DNA of 19,741 nucleotides from the NCBI GenBank assembly GCA_020201295.1, contig JAIVHA010000033.1:1-19741 (forward strand). The letters run 5' to 3'. The DNA comes from Lysobacteraceae bacterium (GTDB taxonomy: Bacteria > Pseudomonadota > Gammaproteobacteria > DSM-19610). Shown piece by piece: positions 1-7,166 of the stretch; the stretch's first letter is position 1, and every line of letters starts with the position of its first letter. Below the pieces are notes generated by a model. It worked only from the letters and a program-made list of their open reading frames with translations. It made no database searches and had not been told where the DNA came from. The position numbers and the translations under genes are program-made.

Positions 1-252
1 GAACACTGCCGGCAATTCCGCGTCCCGGATGCCGTGGCGGCTGGCCAGTTCATCGCGGTGCAGGAATTCACATTCCGCATCGAGACCCTCGAGGAACTCC
101 ACCCATTGCTTGCGCACCTTGAAGTGGTCGTGGGTCAGGGCGCAGAGCTTGCATGCATAGGTGTCCGGCGAGAGGATCTTGTGTGCGATATCCGTTACCG
201 TGTTGAATAGCCCGCTATCGGCGTTGTAGACGAATACCAGTTTATTGTCCAT
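1..252 (-). CDS. Uncharacterised small conserved protein (3' end outside window)
   Basis: An open frame of 84 codons starts at the ATG whose complement lies at 250-252 and runs off the left edge, so the C-terminus is missing. The N-terminus (LVFVYNADSGLFNTVTDIAH) is followed by a C-x2-C-x3-H cluster at residues 34-41, which could bind a metal. The start resembles short gammaproteobacterial proteins of unknown role, sometimes labelled GTPase without a visible P-loop; I see no nucleotide-binding motif in the part present. It is transcribed away from the DUF167 gene, with about 100 bases between them and no clear promoter. The family impression is from memory; the coding call rests on codon pattern and the long open frame. 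Confidence 0.7.
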   Translation of the reverse strand, partial: MDNKLVFVYNADSGLFNTVTDIAHKILSPDTYACKLCALTHDHFKVRKQWVEFLEGLDAECEFLHRDELASRHGIRDAELPAVF

Positions 253-351
253 GGTGTTGTACCCGGTCTGTGTGGTTGCCCCCTGTTGGGCCGTTGGACG
301 ATACTGGGCCCTGTCGAATGAGGATAAGGTAACGCTTGCACCCCGTCACCC

Positions 352-570
352 ATGCAAAGGACCCAGATCAAGGTCAAGCCCAATACCGTGCAGTCGCGCC
401 TGGAACCGCAGGAGGACGGCAGCTGGCTTGCCCGCCTGAAATCCCCGCCCATCGACGGCAAGGCCAACCTGGAACTCATTGCCCTTGTCGCCCGTCACTT
501 CGCGGTACGCAAGGCCCAGGTGCGCATCAAGGCGCATATCCGGTCGCAGCAAGCTGGTGGAGATCGATGA
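352..570 (+). CDS. DUF167/YggU-family protein, frameshifted near the C-terminus
   Basis: Seventy-two residues with the DUF167 core: IKVKPN near the N-terminus, then DGSWLARLKSPPIDGKANLELI (the PP-x-DGKAN signature, residues about 21-42). The family usually ends with I-K-x-G-x-S-G-R-x-K-x-V-x-I. Here the frame reads IKAHIRSQQAGGDR, but the next frame over the same bases reads ISGRSKLVEIDDD and stops at 575-577. Restoring two bases near 534-537 would give IKAGISGRSKLVEIDDD, so a 2-base loss (mutation or sequencing error) is likely. Function is unknown; the E. coli homologue is YggU. The restored stop would lie 12 bases before the next gene, suggesting co-transcription. No strong ribosome binding site precedes the ATG. 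Confidence 0.8.
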   Translation: MQRTQIKVKPNTVQSRLEPQEDGSWLARLKSPPIDGKANLELIALVARHFAVRKAQVRIKAHIRSQQAGGDR

Positions 571-589
571 TGACTGACGGCGGGCACCC

Positions 590-1588
590 ATGGATTTGAT
601 CACCCAGGGCCTGGCCGGTGCCGTGCTGGCACAGGGCGCGGCACGGCCGGCGGAAACTCGGCGCGCGGCCCTGATCGGTGCCGTGGCCGGCATGCTGCCC
701 GATGCGGACATTCTCATCCACGCCGCCGACGACCCGCTGTTCAACCTCGAATTCCACCGGCATTTCACTCATTCGCTGTTGTTCGTGCCATTTGGCGCGC
801 TCCTGGTCACCTTGCTGGCCTGGCCCTTCCTGCGCGGTCGGCTTTCCGCACTTCGAATCTACGGTTTTGCCCTGCTGGGCATGCTGACGGCTGGCCTGCT
901 CGATGCCTGCACCAGTTTCGGTACCCATCTGCTGTGGCCCTTCAGCGAAGAACGCATTGCCTGGAGCCTGATCGCCATCGTCGACCCGGTGTTCTCCCTG
1001 GTGTTGCTGGCCGCCTTGCTGCTGGCCTGGCACAGACGCAGCGCGGTCCCGGCGCGTTTTGGCATAGGGCTCGCGCTGCTGTACCTGTTGTTGGCATTTG
1101 TGCAGCAGCAGCGCGCCATGGGTGTGGTGTCGGAACTGGCTGGGGAGCGCGGTCATGAAATTGAACGACTGGAGGTGAAACCGACCCTGGGGAATATCCT
1201 GCTTTGGCGGACACTGTATCAGGTGGAGGACCTGTTTTACGTGGATGCCGTGCGCGTGGGTTGGTTCCGTGCACCGCGTTACTATGCGGGCGAGCCCATC
1301 GCGCGAGGTGTACCCGAAGACCTGGCCGTGATCCCCGCTGATTCGGTGCTCATGCAGGATATCCAGCGCTTTTCGAAATTGACCGATGGTTATCTGGTAC
1401 GCCATCCCGTGCAGCCCTGGGTGCTGGGCGATGTTCGCTATGCCATGCTGCCAAATAGCATACGACCCCTGTGGGGAATACGTATCAATCCGGCGCTTCC
1501 GGATGAGCATGTGGAATTTGTTACGCTGCGGGAGACGAATCCGGAAATGCGGCAGGAGTTCCTGGATATGCTGCTGGGCCGTGATTGA
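590..1588 (+). CDS. YdjM-family membrane-bound metal-dependent hydrolase
   Basis: A 332-residue integral membrane protein of the LexA-regulated YdjM / putative metal-dependent hydrolase family (PF04307). The N-terminal MDLITQGLAGAVLAQ, the acidic pair in LPDADIL (residues 36-42), the HRHFTHS motif (56-62) and LLDACTSFGTHLLWPFS (103-119) are the family hallmarks; the His and Asp residues are the presumed metal ligands. Hydrophobic stretches lie at about 63-81, 89-105, 123-147 and 155-171, followed by a soluble C-terminal half of about 160 residues. Substrate is unknown. It starts 12 bases after the restored end of the DUF167 gene and is followed after 36 bases by the START-like gene, consistent with a single transcript. 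Confidence 0.85.
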   Translation: MDLITQGLAGAVLAQGAARPAETRRAALIGAVAGMLPDADILIHAADDPLFNLEFHRHFTHSLLFVPFGALLVTLLAWPFLRGRLSALRIYGFALLGMLTAGLLDACTSFGTHLLWPFSEERIAWSLIAIVDPVFSLVLLAALLLAWHRRSAVPARFGIGLALLYLLLAFVQQQRAMGVVSELAGERGHEIERLEVKPTLGNILLWRTLYQVEDLFYVDAVRVGWFRAPRYYAGEPIARGVPEDLAVIPADSVLMQDIQRFSKLTDGYLVRHPVQPWVLGDVRYAMLPNSIRPLWGIRINPALPDEHVEFVTLRETNPEMRQEFLDMLLGRD

Positions 1589-1609
1589 ACGGCGCAGTTC
1601 ACCCGTGAC

Positions 1610-1615
1610 AGGAGG
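1610..1615 (+). promoter_or_regulatory. Ribosome binding site that fixes a GTG start
   Basis: A perfect AGGAGG nine bases before the GTG at 1625. It decides the GTG start of the exported START-like gene, which has no upstream ATG in frame giving a comparable signal peptide. Confidence 0.8.
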
Positions 1616-1624
1616 CAACACGCT

Positions 1625-2500
1625 GTGTTCAGGTTTTTCTTGATCATTCTGCTGTTACTCGTGCAGCCGGTGCAGTCCGAACCGGCATCCACCGTTGCTA
1701 ATCCACCCCTGGATACGGCCGCGGTCCTGGTGGCCATTGACGCAAGTCCGTTCGAGGAACCCATTCACCTGGAGTCGAAGCAGACGAGGCATGAGGTCCA
1801 GGGGCATGTGTATGCGATCCTGGACGTTCCTTTCGCGGAGCTGAGCGAGGCAGTGGCCAGTCCCCGGGGATGGTGCGAGATCCTGTTTTTGCATTACAAC
1901 ATCAAGGCCTGCGTTCACCAGCGTGTGGAGGAGGCGGCCAGTCTGGCGGTTTTCATCGGCAGGAAATATTACCAGGACCCCGAAGTCGCGCGGCAAACCC
2001 GCTTGGGCTTCTACCTCGAAGACCAAACTGAGGACCAGCTGGCCCTGCGCCTCGAGGCCGATCGCGGCCCGCTCGGGGTGCGGGCATTTCAGATCAAGGT
2101 GCGGGCGGTTCCTCTCGATGAGGACCGCAGCCTGATGCGGCTGAGTTATTCACTCGGCCACGGCCGGCTTGCACGTTTTGTCATGCAGGTATATTTCTCG
2201 ACAAGCGGGCGTGATCGTATTGGCTTCACGGTGGAAGACGATGATCAGGATGGAACCGCAGAGCCTGTGGGTGGAATGCGCGGCATGATTGAGCGCAACA
2301 CCATGCGCTTCTTTTTCGCCATCACCAGCTACCTGCGCATGCCCGATCCGCGCCAGCAGGAGGCGCGGCACGTACACTGGTTTGAGCAAACGGAGCGTTA
2401 TCCGGAACAGCTCAGGGAGATGGACGAAGCCGCCTACCTGGCGCAGAAGCGGCGGGAACGGCGGAACCAGGACGTCTGGCAGGCCCAGGTCGACGGCTAG
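1625..2500 (+). CDS. Exported START-like (SRPBCC) protein of unknown function
   Basis: A 291-residue protein beginning with a GTG codon. The start is chosen because a perfect AGGAGG lies at 1610-1615, nine bases upstream, and the N-terminus is a good signal peptide (hydrophobic residues 4-16, likely cleavage near residue 18, VQS/E). The mature part has a pattern like a START/SRPBCC lipid-binding fold: HVYAILDVPFAELSEAVASPRGWCEIL around residues 60-85, then alternating strands. Two cysteines (W-C-E and KAC) could form a disulfide in the periplasm. It closes with a charged helical tail (QKRRERRNQDVW). The fold assignment is an inference; the role is unknown. Its TAG stop interleaves with the stop of mtfA on the other strand. 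Confidence 0.75.
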   Translation: MFRFFLIILLLLVQPVQSEPASTVANPPLDTAAVLVAIDASPFEEPIHLESKQTRHEVQGHVYAILDVPFAELSEAVASPRGWCEILFLHYNIKACVHQRVEEAASLAVFIGRKYYQDPEVARQTRLGFYLEDQTEDQLALRLEADRGPLGVRAFQIKVRAVPLDEDRSLMRLSYSLGHGRLARFVMQVYFSTSGRDRIGFTVEDDDQDGTAEPVGGMRGMIERNTMRFFFAITSYLRMPDPRQQEARHVHWFEQTERYPEQLREMDEAAYLAQKRRERRNQDVWQAQVDG

Positions 2501-3279
2501 CAGATGCCGTGCACTACCTGCATCCGGGTCACCGGATCCTGACGGTAGAAGGCACGCAGTTGTTCATATACAGCGGGATACCCGCGCTGCACATCGCCAG
2601 GACACTCAAAGAAGGCCTCACTCAGAACAGCGAAAAATTCCGCGGGGTCTTCCGCCGCATAGGGATCGATGAGGGTTTCGCGTCCGGCGTCGAGTTCGGC
2701 ATTCAATTGCTCGAAGGCGGCGCGGAAGGCCGCGGTCCAGTCCGCCGGCTGCATGTCACGGTGCAGGGGGGGCATGCCGTTGGCGTCTCCGTTCCGCATG
2801 TCGAGCTTGTGGGCGAATTCGTGGATCACCACATTGTAGCCGTTCATGTCCAGCGAGGCCTCCACGTCGGCCCAGGACAGGATCACCGGGCCGTGGGACC
2901 AGGATTCCCCGCTGAGGGGCATGTGGCGCACATGTACCAGCCCCTGTTCGTCTTCCACTTCGTGGCGTGGGATGAATTCGTCTGGATAGACGATGACCTC
3001 GTGGAAGCCTTCGTACCAGTCGTTGTCGAGGGCGAGAATCGGTAGCACCGCCAGTGCCGCGAGCAACTGGCGGTGTTTATCTTCCAGGTTCTGCCCCTGT
3101 ACCCCGAGCAGGGTCTTCTCCGCCAGGAAAATGGTGGCCAGCTCGCGCAGGCGCTCCCGCTCCGCTGGCGAAAGGCAGGCCAGCAGGGGCACGGCACCGC
3201 ACAGCGCCTGCCACGAATCGGCCGCCAGCGGTTCCCGTTGCAGCAGGCGCCGGCGGCGCCAGTCGCGGAAAAATCCCAT
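2497..3279 (-). CDS. mtfA: MtfA-like zinc-dependent peptidase
   Basis: A 260-residue protein matching the MtfA/YeeI family (Mlc titration factor A). In enterobacteria MtfA binds the repressor Mlc and is a zinc aminopeptidase linked to PTS glucose uptake. The zinc motif HEFAH is at residues 153-157 within NVVIHEFAHKLDMRNGDANG, and the downstream helix AEFFAVLSEAFFE (213-225) supplies the acidic third ligand. Length is typical (E. coli 265). The N-terminus is basic (residues 6-12) with no signal peptide, so the protein is cytosolic. The ATG start at 3277-3279 follows a short intergenic space. Its stop overlaps the convergent gene through a shared CTAG at 2497-2500. Whether an Mlc partner exists in this organism cannot be seen here. 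Confidence 0.93.
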   Translation of the reverse strand: MGFFRDWRRRRLLQREPLAADSWQALCGAVPLLACLSPAERERLRELATIFLAEKTLLGVQGQNLEDKHRQLLAALAVLPILALDNDWYEGFHEVIVYPDEFIPRHEVEDEQGLVHVRHMPLSGESWSHGPVILSWADVEASLDMNGYNVVIHEFAHKLDMRNGDANGMPPLHRDMQPADWTAAFRAAFEQLNAELDAGRETLIDPYAAEDPAEFFAVLSEAFFECPGDVQRGYPAVYEQLRAFYRQDPVTRMQVVHGIC

Positions 3280-3337
3280 GTTCTTCTATTTCCTTGCGGG
3301 TTCGGTGGAGTCTGACCGCATTGAAGCGCCATAGGCC

Positions 3338-3415
3338 GTCATTGCGAGCGAAGCGCGGCAATCTTGTAAAATGCAGGCAATTGGCTGGAGATTGCCGCGC
3401 TTCGCTCGCAATGAC
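3338..3415. repeat. 27-bp perfect inverted repeat (ATTGCGAGCGAAGCG type)
   Basis: Arms at 3338-3364 and 3389-3415 are perfect reverse complements over 27 bases, each starting GTCATTGCGAGCGAAGCG and ending GGCAATCT, with a 24-base spacer. This sequence type is a well-known dispersed intergenic palindrome in proteobacteria. It sits in the divergent space between mtfA and arfB and does not resemble the TGTAGGAGC palindromes elsewhere in the window. Confidence 0.9.
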
Positions 3416-3462
3416 GAAATCGATTCGGCCTAGCCGATGGATTGCTTTATCATGCCACAATC

Positions 3463-3882
3463 ATGCTGACCATTAACCGCCAGATTGCCATTCCCGACGC
3501 TGAAATTGAATTCAGCGCCATCCGTGCCCAGGGCGCGGGCGGCCAGAACGTCAACAAGGTGTCCAGTGCCGTGCACCTGCGTTTCGATATCCGTGCCTCT
3601 TCGCTGCCCGAGGAATGCAAGCTGCGCCTGCTGGCCCTTTCGGACCAGCGCGTTACCGGCGAGGGCGTGATCGTCATCAAGGCGCAACGATTTCGCAGCC
3701 TGGAGAAGAACCGCGAGGAGGCCCTGCAGCGCCTGGCGGAGTTGATCCAGCGCGCCATCTTTGTGTCCAAGACGCGCAAGCCCACCAAGCCGTCCAAGTC
3801 CGCCCGCCGGAAGCGGGTGGACCACAAGACCCAACGCGGCAAGACCAAGGCGCTGCGCGGGCGGGTGCGCAACGGGGAGTGA
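3463..3882 (+). CDS. arfB: ArfB (YaeJ) alternative ribosome-rescue factor
   Basis: A 139-residue peptidyl-tRNA hydrolase of the class I release-factor type that rescues ribosomes stalled on non-stop mRNA. The GGQ catalytic motif is at residues 26-28 in RAQGAGGQNVNK, followed by HLRFDIRASSLPEE and GVIVIKAQRFRS. The basic tail (KTRKPTKPSKSARRKRVDHK...) is the part that enters the empty mRNA channel. The ATG at 3463 gives MLTINRQIAIPDAEIE, which lines up with the E. coli N-terminus; a TTG seven codons upstream is less likely. Length equals the family norm (E. coli 140). No operon partner; a hairpin with a T-run follows directly. Confidence 0.95.
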   Translation: MLTINRQIAIPDAEIEFSAIRAQGAGGQNVNKVSSAVHLRFDIRASSLPEECKLRLLALSDQRVTGEGVIVIKAQRFRSLEKNREEALQRLAELIQRAIFVSKTRKPTKPSKSARRKRVDHKTQRGKTKALRGRVRNGE

Positions 3883-3972
3883 AAAATCGGGGACAGACCC
3901 CGTTTTTCTGTCCCCTATTTTTTAAATCAGCCCAAAAAGAAAGAAGAAAAACGGGGTCTGTCCCCAATTTTT
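3882..3972. repeat. GGGGACAGACCCC inverted repeat, probable terminator
   Basis: Arms at 3882-3907 and 3947-3972 match as reverse complements with one mismatch in 26 bases, around the core GGGGACAGACCCCGTTTTT. The left part also folds on its own: GGGGACAG at 3889-3896 pairs with CTGTCCCC at 3908-3915, followed by a T-rich run, which would serve as a rho-independent terminator for arfB. The repeat lies between the convergent arfB and fructosamine-kinase genes and begins on the last base of the arfB stop codon, so it could terminate both. This core is a known dispersed intergenic palindrome in many proteobacteria. Confidence 0.85.
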
Positions 3973-3983
3973 CGACAGCCTTG

Positions 3984-4859
3984 TCACAGTTCCCGCAGCA
4001 AGCGCTCCATCATCCCCAGCGCCTGGCTGGCATAGCCGCCGCCGAACAGGTTGGCGTGGTTGAGGATGTGGTAGAGGTTGTAGAGGGTCTTGCGTTGGGC
4101 ATAGCCGGGATCCAGCGGCCAGGCGCGCTGGTAGGCGGCATAAAACTCGCCGCCGAAGCCACCGAACAGCTCGGTCATGGCGACATCCGCCTCGCGGTCA
4201 CCGCAGTAGGGCGCAGGGTCGAAGATCACCGGCTCACCAGCGCGGGTGAAGCTGTAATTGCCGGACCAGAGGTCGCCGTGCAACAGGGAGGGCACGGGGT
4301 GGTAATCCTCGAACAGGGCGGGAAATCGTTCCAGGAGCTCCGCGCCCAGGGCCTGCAGCCGGCCACCAAAGCCGTTGCGCGCCGCCAGTTCCAGCTGGAA
4401 GCCCAGGCGCCGCTCGCGCCAGAACTCGAGCCAACTGTCGGATGGGCTGTTGCGCTGCGGTGTGGAGCCGATGGTATTGTCCCGCGACCAGCCGAAGCGC
4501 GTCTGCGGCACGCGGTGCAGGGCGGCCAGTCCCTCACCCAGCAACGCCATCGAACCATGCCCACCAAGTTCCAGGTATTCCATCACCAGCCAGGCGGTAT
4601 CGCCTTCACGCCCCGTGCAGACCGGCTGCGGCACGCGCAGGCTGTCGGTGGCGGCCAGGGCGCGCAGGCCCTCGGCTTCCGCCTCGAACATGGGCAGCAG
4701 TCCGGCCTGGTTGAGCTTGACGAAATAGGCGATGCCGTCGCATTCGAGGCGCTGGGCGCGGTTGATGCAGCCCCCCGCCATTTCCTGGCCAGGACCGGGC
4801 TTGCCGGGGCCGCCGCTGGTGGTGGCGATGGATTGGCAGATGGCGTGTTCGAGGTTCAT
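3984..4859 (-). CDS. Fructosamine kinase family protein
   Basis: A 291-residue member of the fructosamine-3-kinase family (PF03881), which phosphorylates sugar adducts on lysines so that they fall off glycated proteins. The family includes E. coli YniA. Visible: FVKLN with the ATP-binding lysine at residue 48, LVMEYLEL hinge (91-98), the catalytic loop LLHGDLWSGN (192-201) and the metal-binding FDPA (213-216) followed by YCGDREADVAMTELFGGF. Length is typical. The ATG at 4857-4859 is preferred over one nine codons upstream because family members start close to this point. No operon partners. The substrate in this organism is not evident. Confidence 0.93.
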   Translation of the reverse strand: MNLEHAICQSIATTSGGPGKPGPGQEMAGGCINRAQRLECDGIAYFVKLNQAGLLPMFEAEAEGLRALAATDSLRVPQPVCTGREGDTAWLVMEYLELGGHGSMALLGEGLAALHRVPQTRFGWSRDNTIGSTPQRNSPSDSWLEFWRERRLGFQLELAARNGFGGRLQALGAELLERFPALFEDYHPVPSLLHGDLWSGNYSFTRAGEPVIFDPAPYCGDREADVAMTELFGGFGGEFYAAYQRAWPLDPGYAQRKTLYNLYHILNHANLFGGGYASQALGMMERLLREL

Positions 4860-4903
4860 GGTCCGGATGCGTTTGTATGAACCCAATCATTGCAACATCT
4901 GGT

Positions 4904-4953
4904 TGTAGGAGCGGCCTTGGCCGCGAATGTTCGCGGCCAAGGCCGCTCCTACA
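4904..4953. repeat. REP palindrome, TGTAGGAGC type (copy 1)
   Basis: Perfect 24-base inverted repeat, arms 4904-4927 and 4930-4953, with a 2-base centre. Each arm begins TGTAGGAGC and contains its own small palindrome GGCC-TT-GGCC before GCGAA. It lies between the divergently arranged ends/starts of the fructosamine-kinase and HNH genes. Same family as copies at 13312, 13922 and 17859. Confidence 0.93.
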
Positions 4954-4971
4954 GGGTCCGGGCTGAACACC

Positions 4972-5571
4972 TCAGAGCAACTGCGACACCCGCTGGTGCA
5001 GCGGGCTGGCGCGCGGGAAATGCGCCAGCAGGAACTTCATCTGGTCGGACAGCACGCGCCGGCCCTGCAGGTAGATGTACTCGGCGTAATTGGGCGTGAA
5101 GGGCACTGCCAGCAACTCCATGTTCGCCTGCTCCGGGGTGCGGCCGGCCTTGTGGTTGTTGCAGCGCCGGCAGGCGGTGACCACGTTTTTCCACTGGTCG
5201 CGGCCACCCTGGGAAACCGGGGTCACATGGTCGCGCGACAGGTCGGAAATGGGGAAGCGGTTGCCGCAGTACAGGCACAGATGGGCGTCGCGACGAAACA
5301 GGGCGCGATTGTTGAGGGGCGGCACATAGCGCGCGCGGATCTTGGAAAGGAGGGTTTTGTTGCCATGGGTGGCGATGATGGAGTTGACACCGATGACGCT
5401 GCGCTTGCCCGTGATGGCATTGGTGCCGCCATGGACTTCATACAGCAGTGAGCCACAGGTGAAGGCCACCTGGTCCAGATAGTACAGGCGCACGGCATCC
5501 TGATAATCGATCCATTCCAGGGGCACACCGGCCTGGTCGGTGCGCAGCACCTGGTGGTTCAGCTCGTACAT
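4972..5571 (-). CDS. HNH endonuclease domain protein
   Basis: A 199-residue protein with an HNH nuclease module in the middle. The zinc pairs C-x2-C are at residues 99-102 (CLYCGNRF) and 134-137 (CRRCNNHKAGRTPEQA). The catalytic region DHVTPVSQGG is at 114-123 with the conserved N at 129 (WKNVV). This arrangement matches a widespread housekeeping-like HNH family in gammaproteobacteria whose role is unknown, rather than a restriction enzyme or intron endonuclease. There is no adjacent methylase, intron or toxin partner. The N-terminal 95 residues (LYYLDQVAFTCGSLLYEVHGG) are a separate conserved region. The ATG start at 5569-5571 is the only good option. Confidence 0.9.
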   Translation of the reverse strand: MYELNHQVLRTDQAGVPLEWIDYQDAVRLYYLDQVAFTCGSLLYEVHGGTNAITGKRSVIGVNSIIATHGNKTLLSKIRARYVPPLNNRALFRRDAHLCLYCGNRFPISDLSRDHVTPVSQGGRDQWKNVVTACRRCNNHKAGRTPEQANMELLAVPFTPNYAEYIYLQGRRVLSDQMKFLLAHFPRASPLHQRVSQLL

Positions 5572-5706
5572 GGAGAAACTCCCGACCCACTGATTCCGCT
5601 GGTGAATAGTTATCCCAGAAATGAGGGTGTTTGTAAACGCCTGAATTCTGGTGGATTACAATTTCATGACGGCAGGGGCCGGGGGAAATCCGAACAGATT
5701 CCGGCG

Positions 5707-5735
5707 TTTAATCACCGGCCGGTTTCCGCTATGAT
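5707..5735 (+). promoter_or_regulatory. Possible sigma-70 promoter for the pnt operon
   Basis: TTTAAT at 5707-5712 and TATGAT at 5730-5735 are 17 bases apart; the -10 box matches five of six consensus bases, the -35 box only three. It points at pntAA about 100 bases downstream. Confidence 0.4.
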
Positions 5736-5794
5736 GCCTTGATTTTGCGGGCACGCGTGCGGGGAAACCGCGGATGCGGGCCTTTATCCAGAAA

Positions 5795-5827
5795 TTCTCA
5801 CCGCAAAGGCGCAAAGAACGCAGAGAA
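5795..5827 (+). repeat. Short dispersed-type repeat built of GCAAAG units
   Basis: A run of three imperfect units of about nine bases (CGCAAAGG, CGCAAAGAA, CGCAGAGAA) preceded by TTCTCAC. This composition is familiar as a dispersed intergenic repeat in many proteobacterial genomes. It lies where the first codons of pntAA would be expected, directly before the surviving part of the gene. Confidence 0.6.
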
Positions 5828-5838
5828 GCCCGGATGTT

Positions 5839-6876
5839 ATGGTTGGCACGTGCCTGTTCCAGGGCGCCGGCGCCGGTACCTATCACGGTGACGAGGCCTA
5901 CGGCTCCGCCCGGGTGGTGGACACCGATACCTTATATAAGGAAGCCGACCTGCTGCTCAAGGTGCAGCCGCCCTCGGAAGAAGAAATCGCCCGCCTCAAG
6001 GAAGGTGCCGTGGTGGTGGGCATGATGTTGCCCCACAAGTACCCCGAACGGGTCGCGCTGATGCGCGACCGCAAGATCACCGCCTTCGCCATGGAACTGG
6101 TGCCGCGCATCTCCCGCGCGCAGAGCATGGATGTGCTGTCCTCCCAGGCCGCCGTGGCCGGCTACAAGGCGGCGCTGATGGCCGCCGAGCGCAGCGGCCG
6201 TTTCTTCCCCATGCTCACCACCGCCGCCGGCACCATCCGGCCCGCCAAGGTGCTGGTGATCGGCGCCGGCGTGGCCGGCCTGCAGGCCATCGCCACCGCC
6301 AAGCGCCTCGGCGCCCAGGTGGAAGGCTATGACGTGCGTTCCGCCACGCGCGAGCAGATCCAGTCACTGGGCGCCAAGTTCGTCGATACCGGTGTCAGCG
6401 CCGAGGGTACGGGCGGCTACGCCCGCGAACTCACCGACGAGGAGAAGCAGAAGCAGCAGGCGGTGCTCGAAAAACACATCGCCGCCGCCGACGTGGTCAT
6501 CACCACCGCCGCCATCCCCGGCCGCGCCTCGCCGCGCATCATCAGCACCGCCGTGGTGGAACAGATGAAGCCCGGCGCGGTGATCATCGACCTGGCCGCC
6601 GAGGGTGGCGGGAACTGCGAGGTGACCCAGCCCGGCGAACAGATCGAGCACCAGGGCGTGATCGTCTACGGCCCGCTCAATGTGCCGAGCCAGCTGGCGG
6701 TGCACGCCAGCGAGATGTACGCCAAGAACCTGCTGAATTTCCTCACCCCCATGCTCCAGGAGGGCGAATTCACGCCCGACTGGGAGGACGAGGTGATCAG
6801 CGGCAGCCTGCTCACCCACGCGGGTGAAATCAAGCACGGCCCGAGCCGCGAGGCCGTGGAAGGAGCGCAGTCATGA
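5839..6876 (+). CDS. pntA: NAD(P) transhydrogenase alpha-1 subunit, N-terminus missing
   Basis: NAD(H)-binding subunit (domain I) of the proton-translocating transhydrogenase, which moves hydride from NADH to NADP+. The first ATG of the frame gives 345 residues; full subunits have about 375-385 and begin with M-K-I-x-x-P-K-E. Similarity starts near residue 9 (GAGAGTYHGDEAY), so roughly 37 N-terminal residues are absent, and the upstream frame is unrelated sequence back to a stop at 5740-5742. The remainder is well conserved: MELVPRISRAQSMDVLSSQ (85-103), the dinucleotide-binding GAGVAG (142-147), and GGYARELTDEEKQKQQ. The stop overlaps the next start as ATGA. Either a deletion/insertion or an assembly join removed the start. 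Confidence 0.85.
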   Translation: MVGTCLFQGAGAGTYHGDEAYGSARVVDTDTLYKEADLLLKVQPPSEEEIARLKEGAVVVGMMLPHKYPERVALMRDRKITAFAMELVPRISRAQSMDVLSSQAAVAGYKAALMAAERSGRFFPMLTTAAGTIRPAKVLVIGAGVAGLQAIATAKRLGAQVEGYDVRSATREQIQSLGAKFVDTGVSAEGTGGYARELTDEEKQKQQAVLEKHIAAADVVITTAAIPGRASPRIISTAVVEQMKPGAVIIDLAAEGGGNCEVTQPGEQIEHQGVIVYGPLNVPSQLAVHASEMYAKNLLNFLTPMLQEGEFTPDWEDEVISGSLLTHAGEIKHGPSREAVEGAQS

Positions 6877-7166
6877 TCGAAGGTTTCACAGCCCTGTACA
6901 TCTTCATGCTGGCCGGCTTCGTCGGCTATGAGGTCATTGGCCGGGTGCCGGTGATCCTGCACACGCCGCTGATGTCCGGCTCCAATTTCGTGCACGGCAT
7001 CGTGCTGGTGGGCGCCATGGTGGCCCTGGGTCATGCGGAAACGGACATGGAACGCATGATCGGCTTCATCGGCGTCATGCTGGGGGCGGGCAACGCCGTG
7101 GGCGGCTATGTGGTGACCGAGCGCATGCTCGAAATGTTCAAGAGCAGCAAGGAGAAGCGGCAATGA
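6873..7166 (+). CDS. pntAB: NAD(P) transhydrogenase alpha-2 subunit (membrane part)
   Basis: A 97-residue protein corresponding to the first membrane segments of the transhydrogenase proton channel, which in E. coli is the C-terminus of PntA but here is a separate gene. Hydrophobic segments lie at about residues 5-23, 38-55 and 62-82. The conserved HTPLMSGSNFVHGIVLVGA segment (30-48) is present. It overlaps pntAA and pntB by ATGA at 6873-6876 and 7163-7166, indicating translational coupling and equal stoichiometry. The gene looks intact. Confidence 0.93.
   Translation: MIEGFTALYIFMLAGFVGYEVIGRVPVILHTPLMSGSNFVHGIVLVGAMVALGHAETDMERMIGFIGVMLGAGNAVGGYVVTERMLEMFKSSKEKRQ

Noticed and set aside
527..1621. 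A 364-codon minus-strand frame opposite the YdjM-type hydrolase
   Set aside because: Antisense to a gene with clear family motifs; composition is typical of a shadow frame.
3615..4880. A 421-codon plus-strand frame across the end of arfB and the fructosamine-kinase gene
   Set aside because: It runs through the palindrome at 3882-3972 and is antisense to a well-conserved kinase; no domain visible.
4972..5571. The HNH gene as a restriction, intron or toxin nuclease
   Set aside because: No methylase, intron, immunity gene or phage context; the protein fits a widespread stand-alone chromosomal HNH family.
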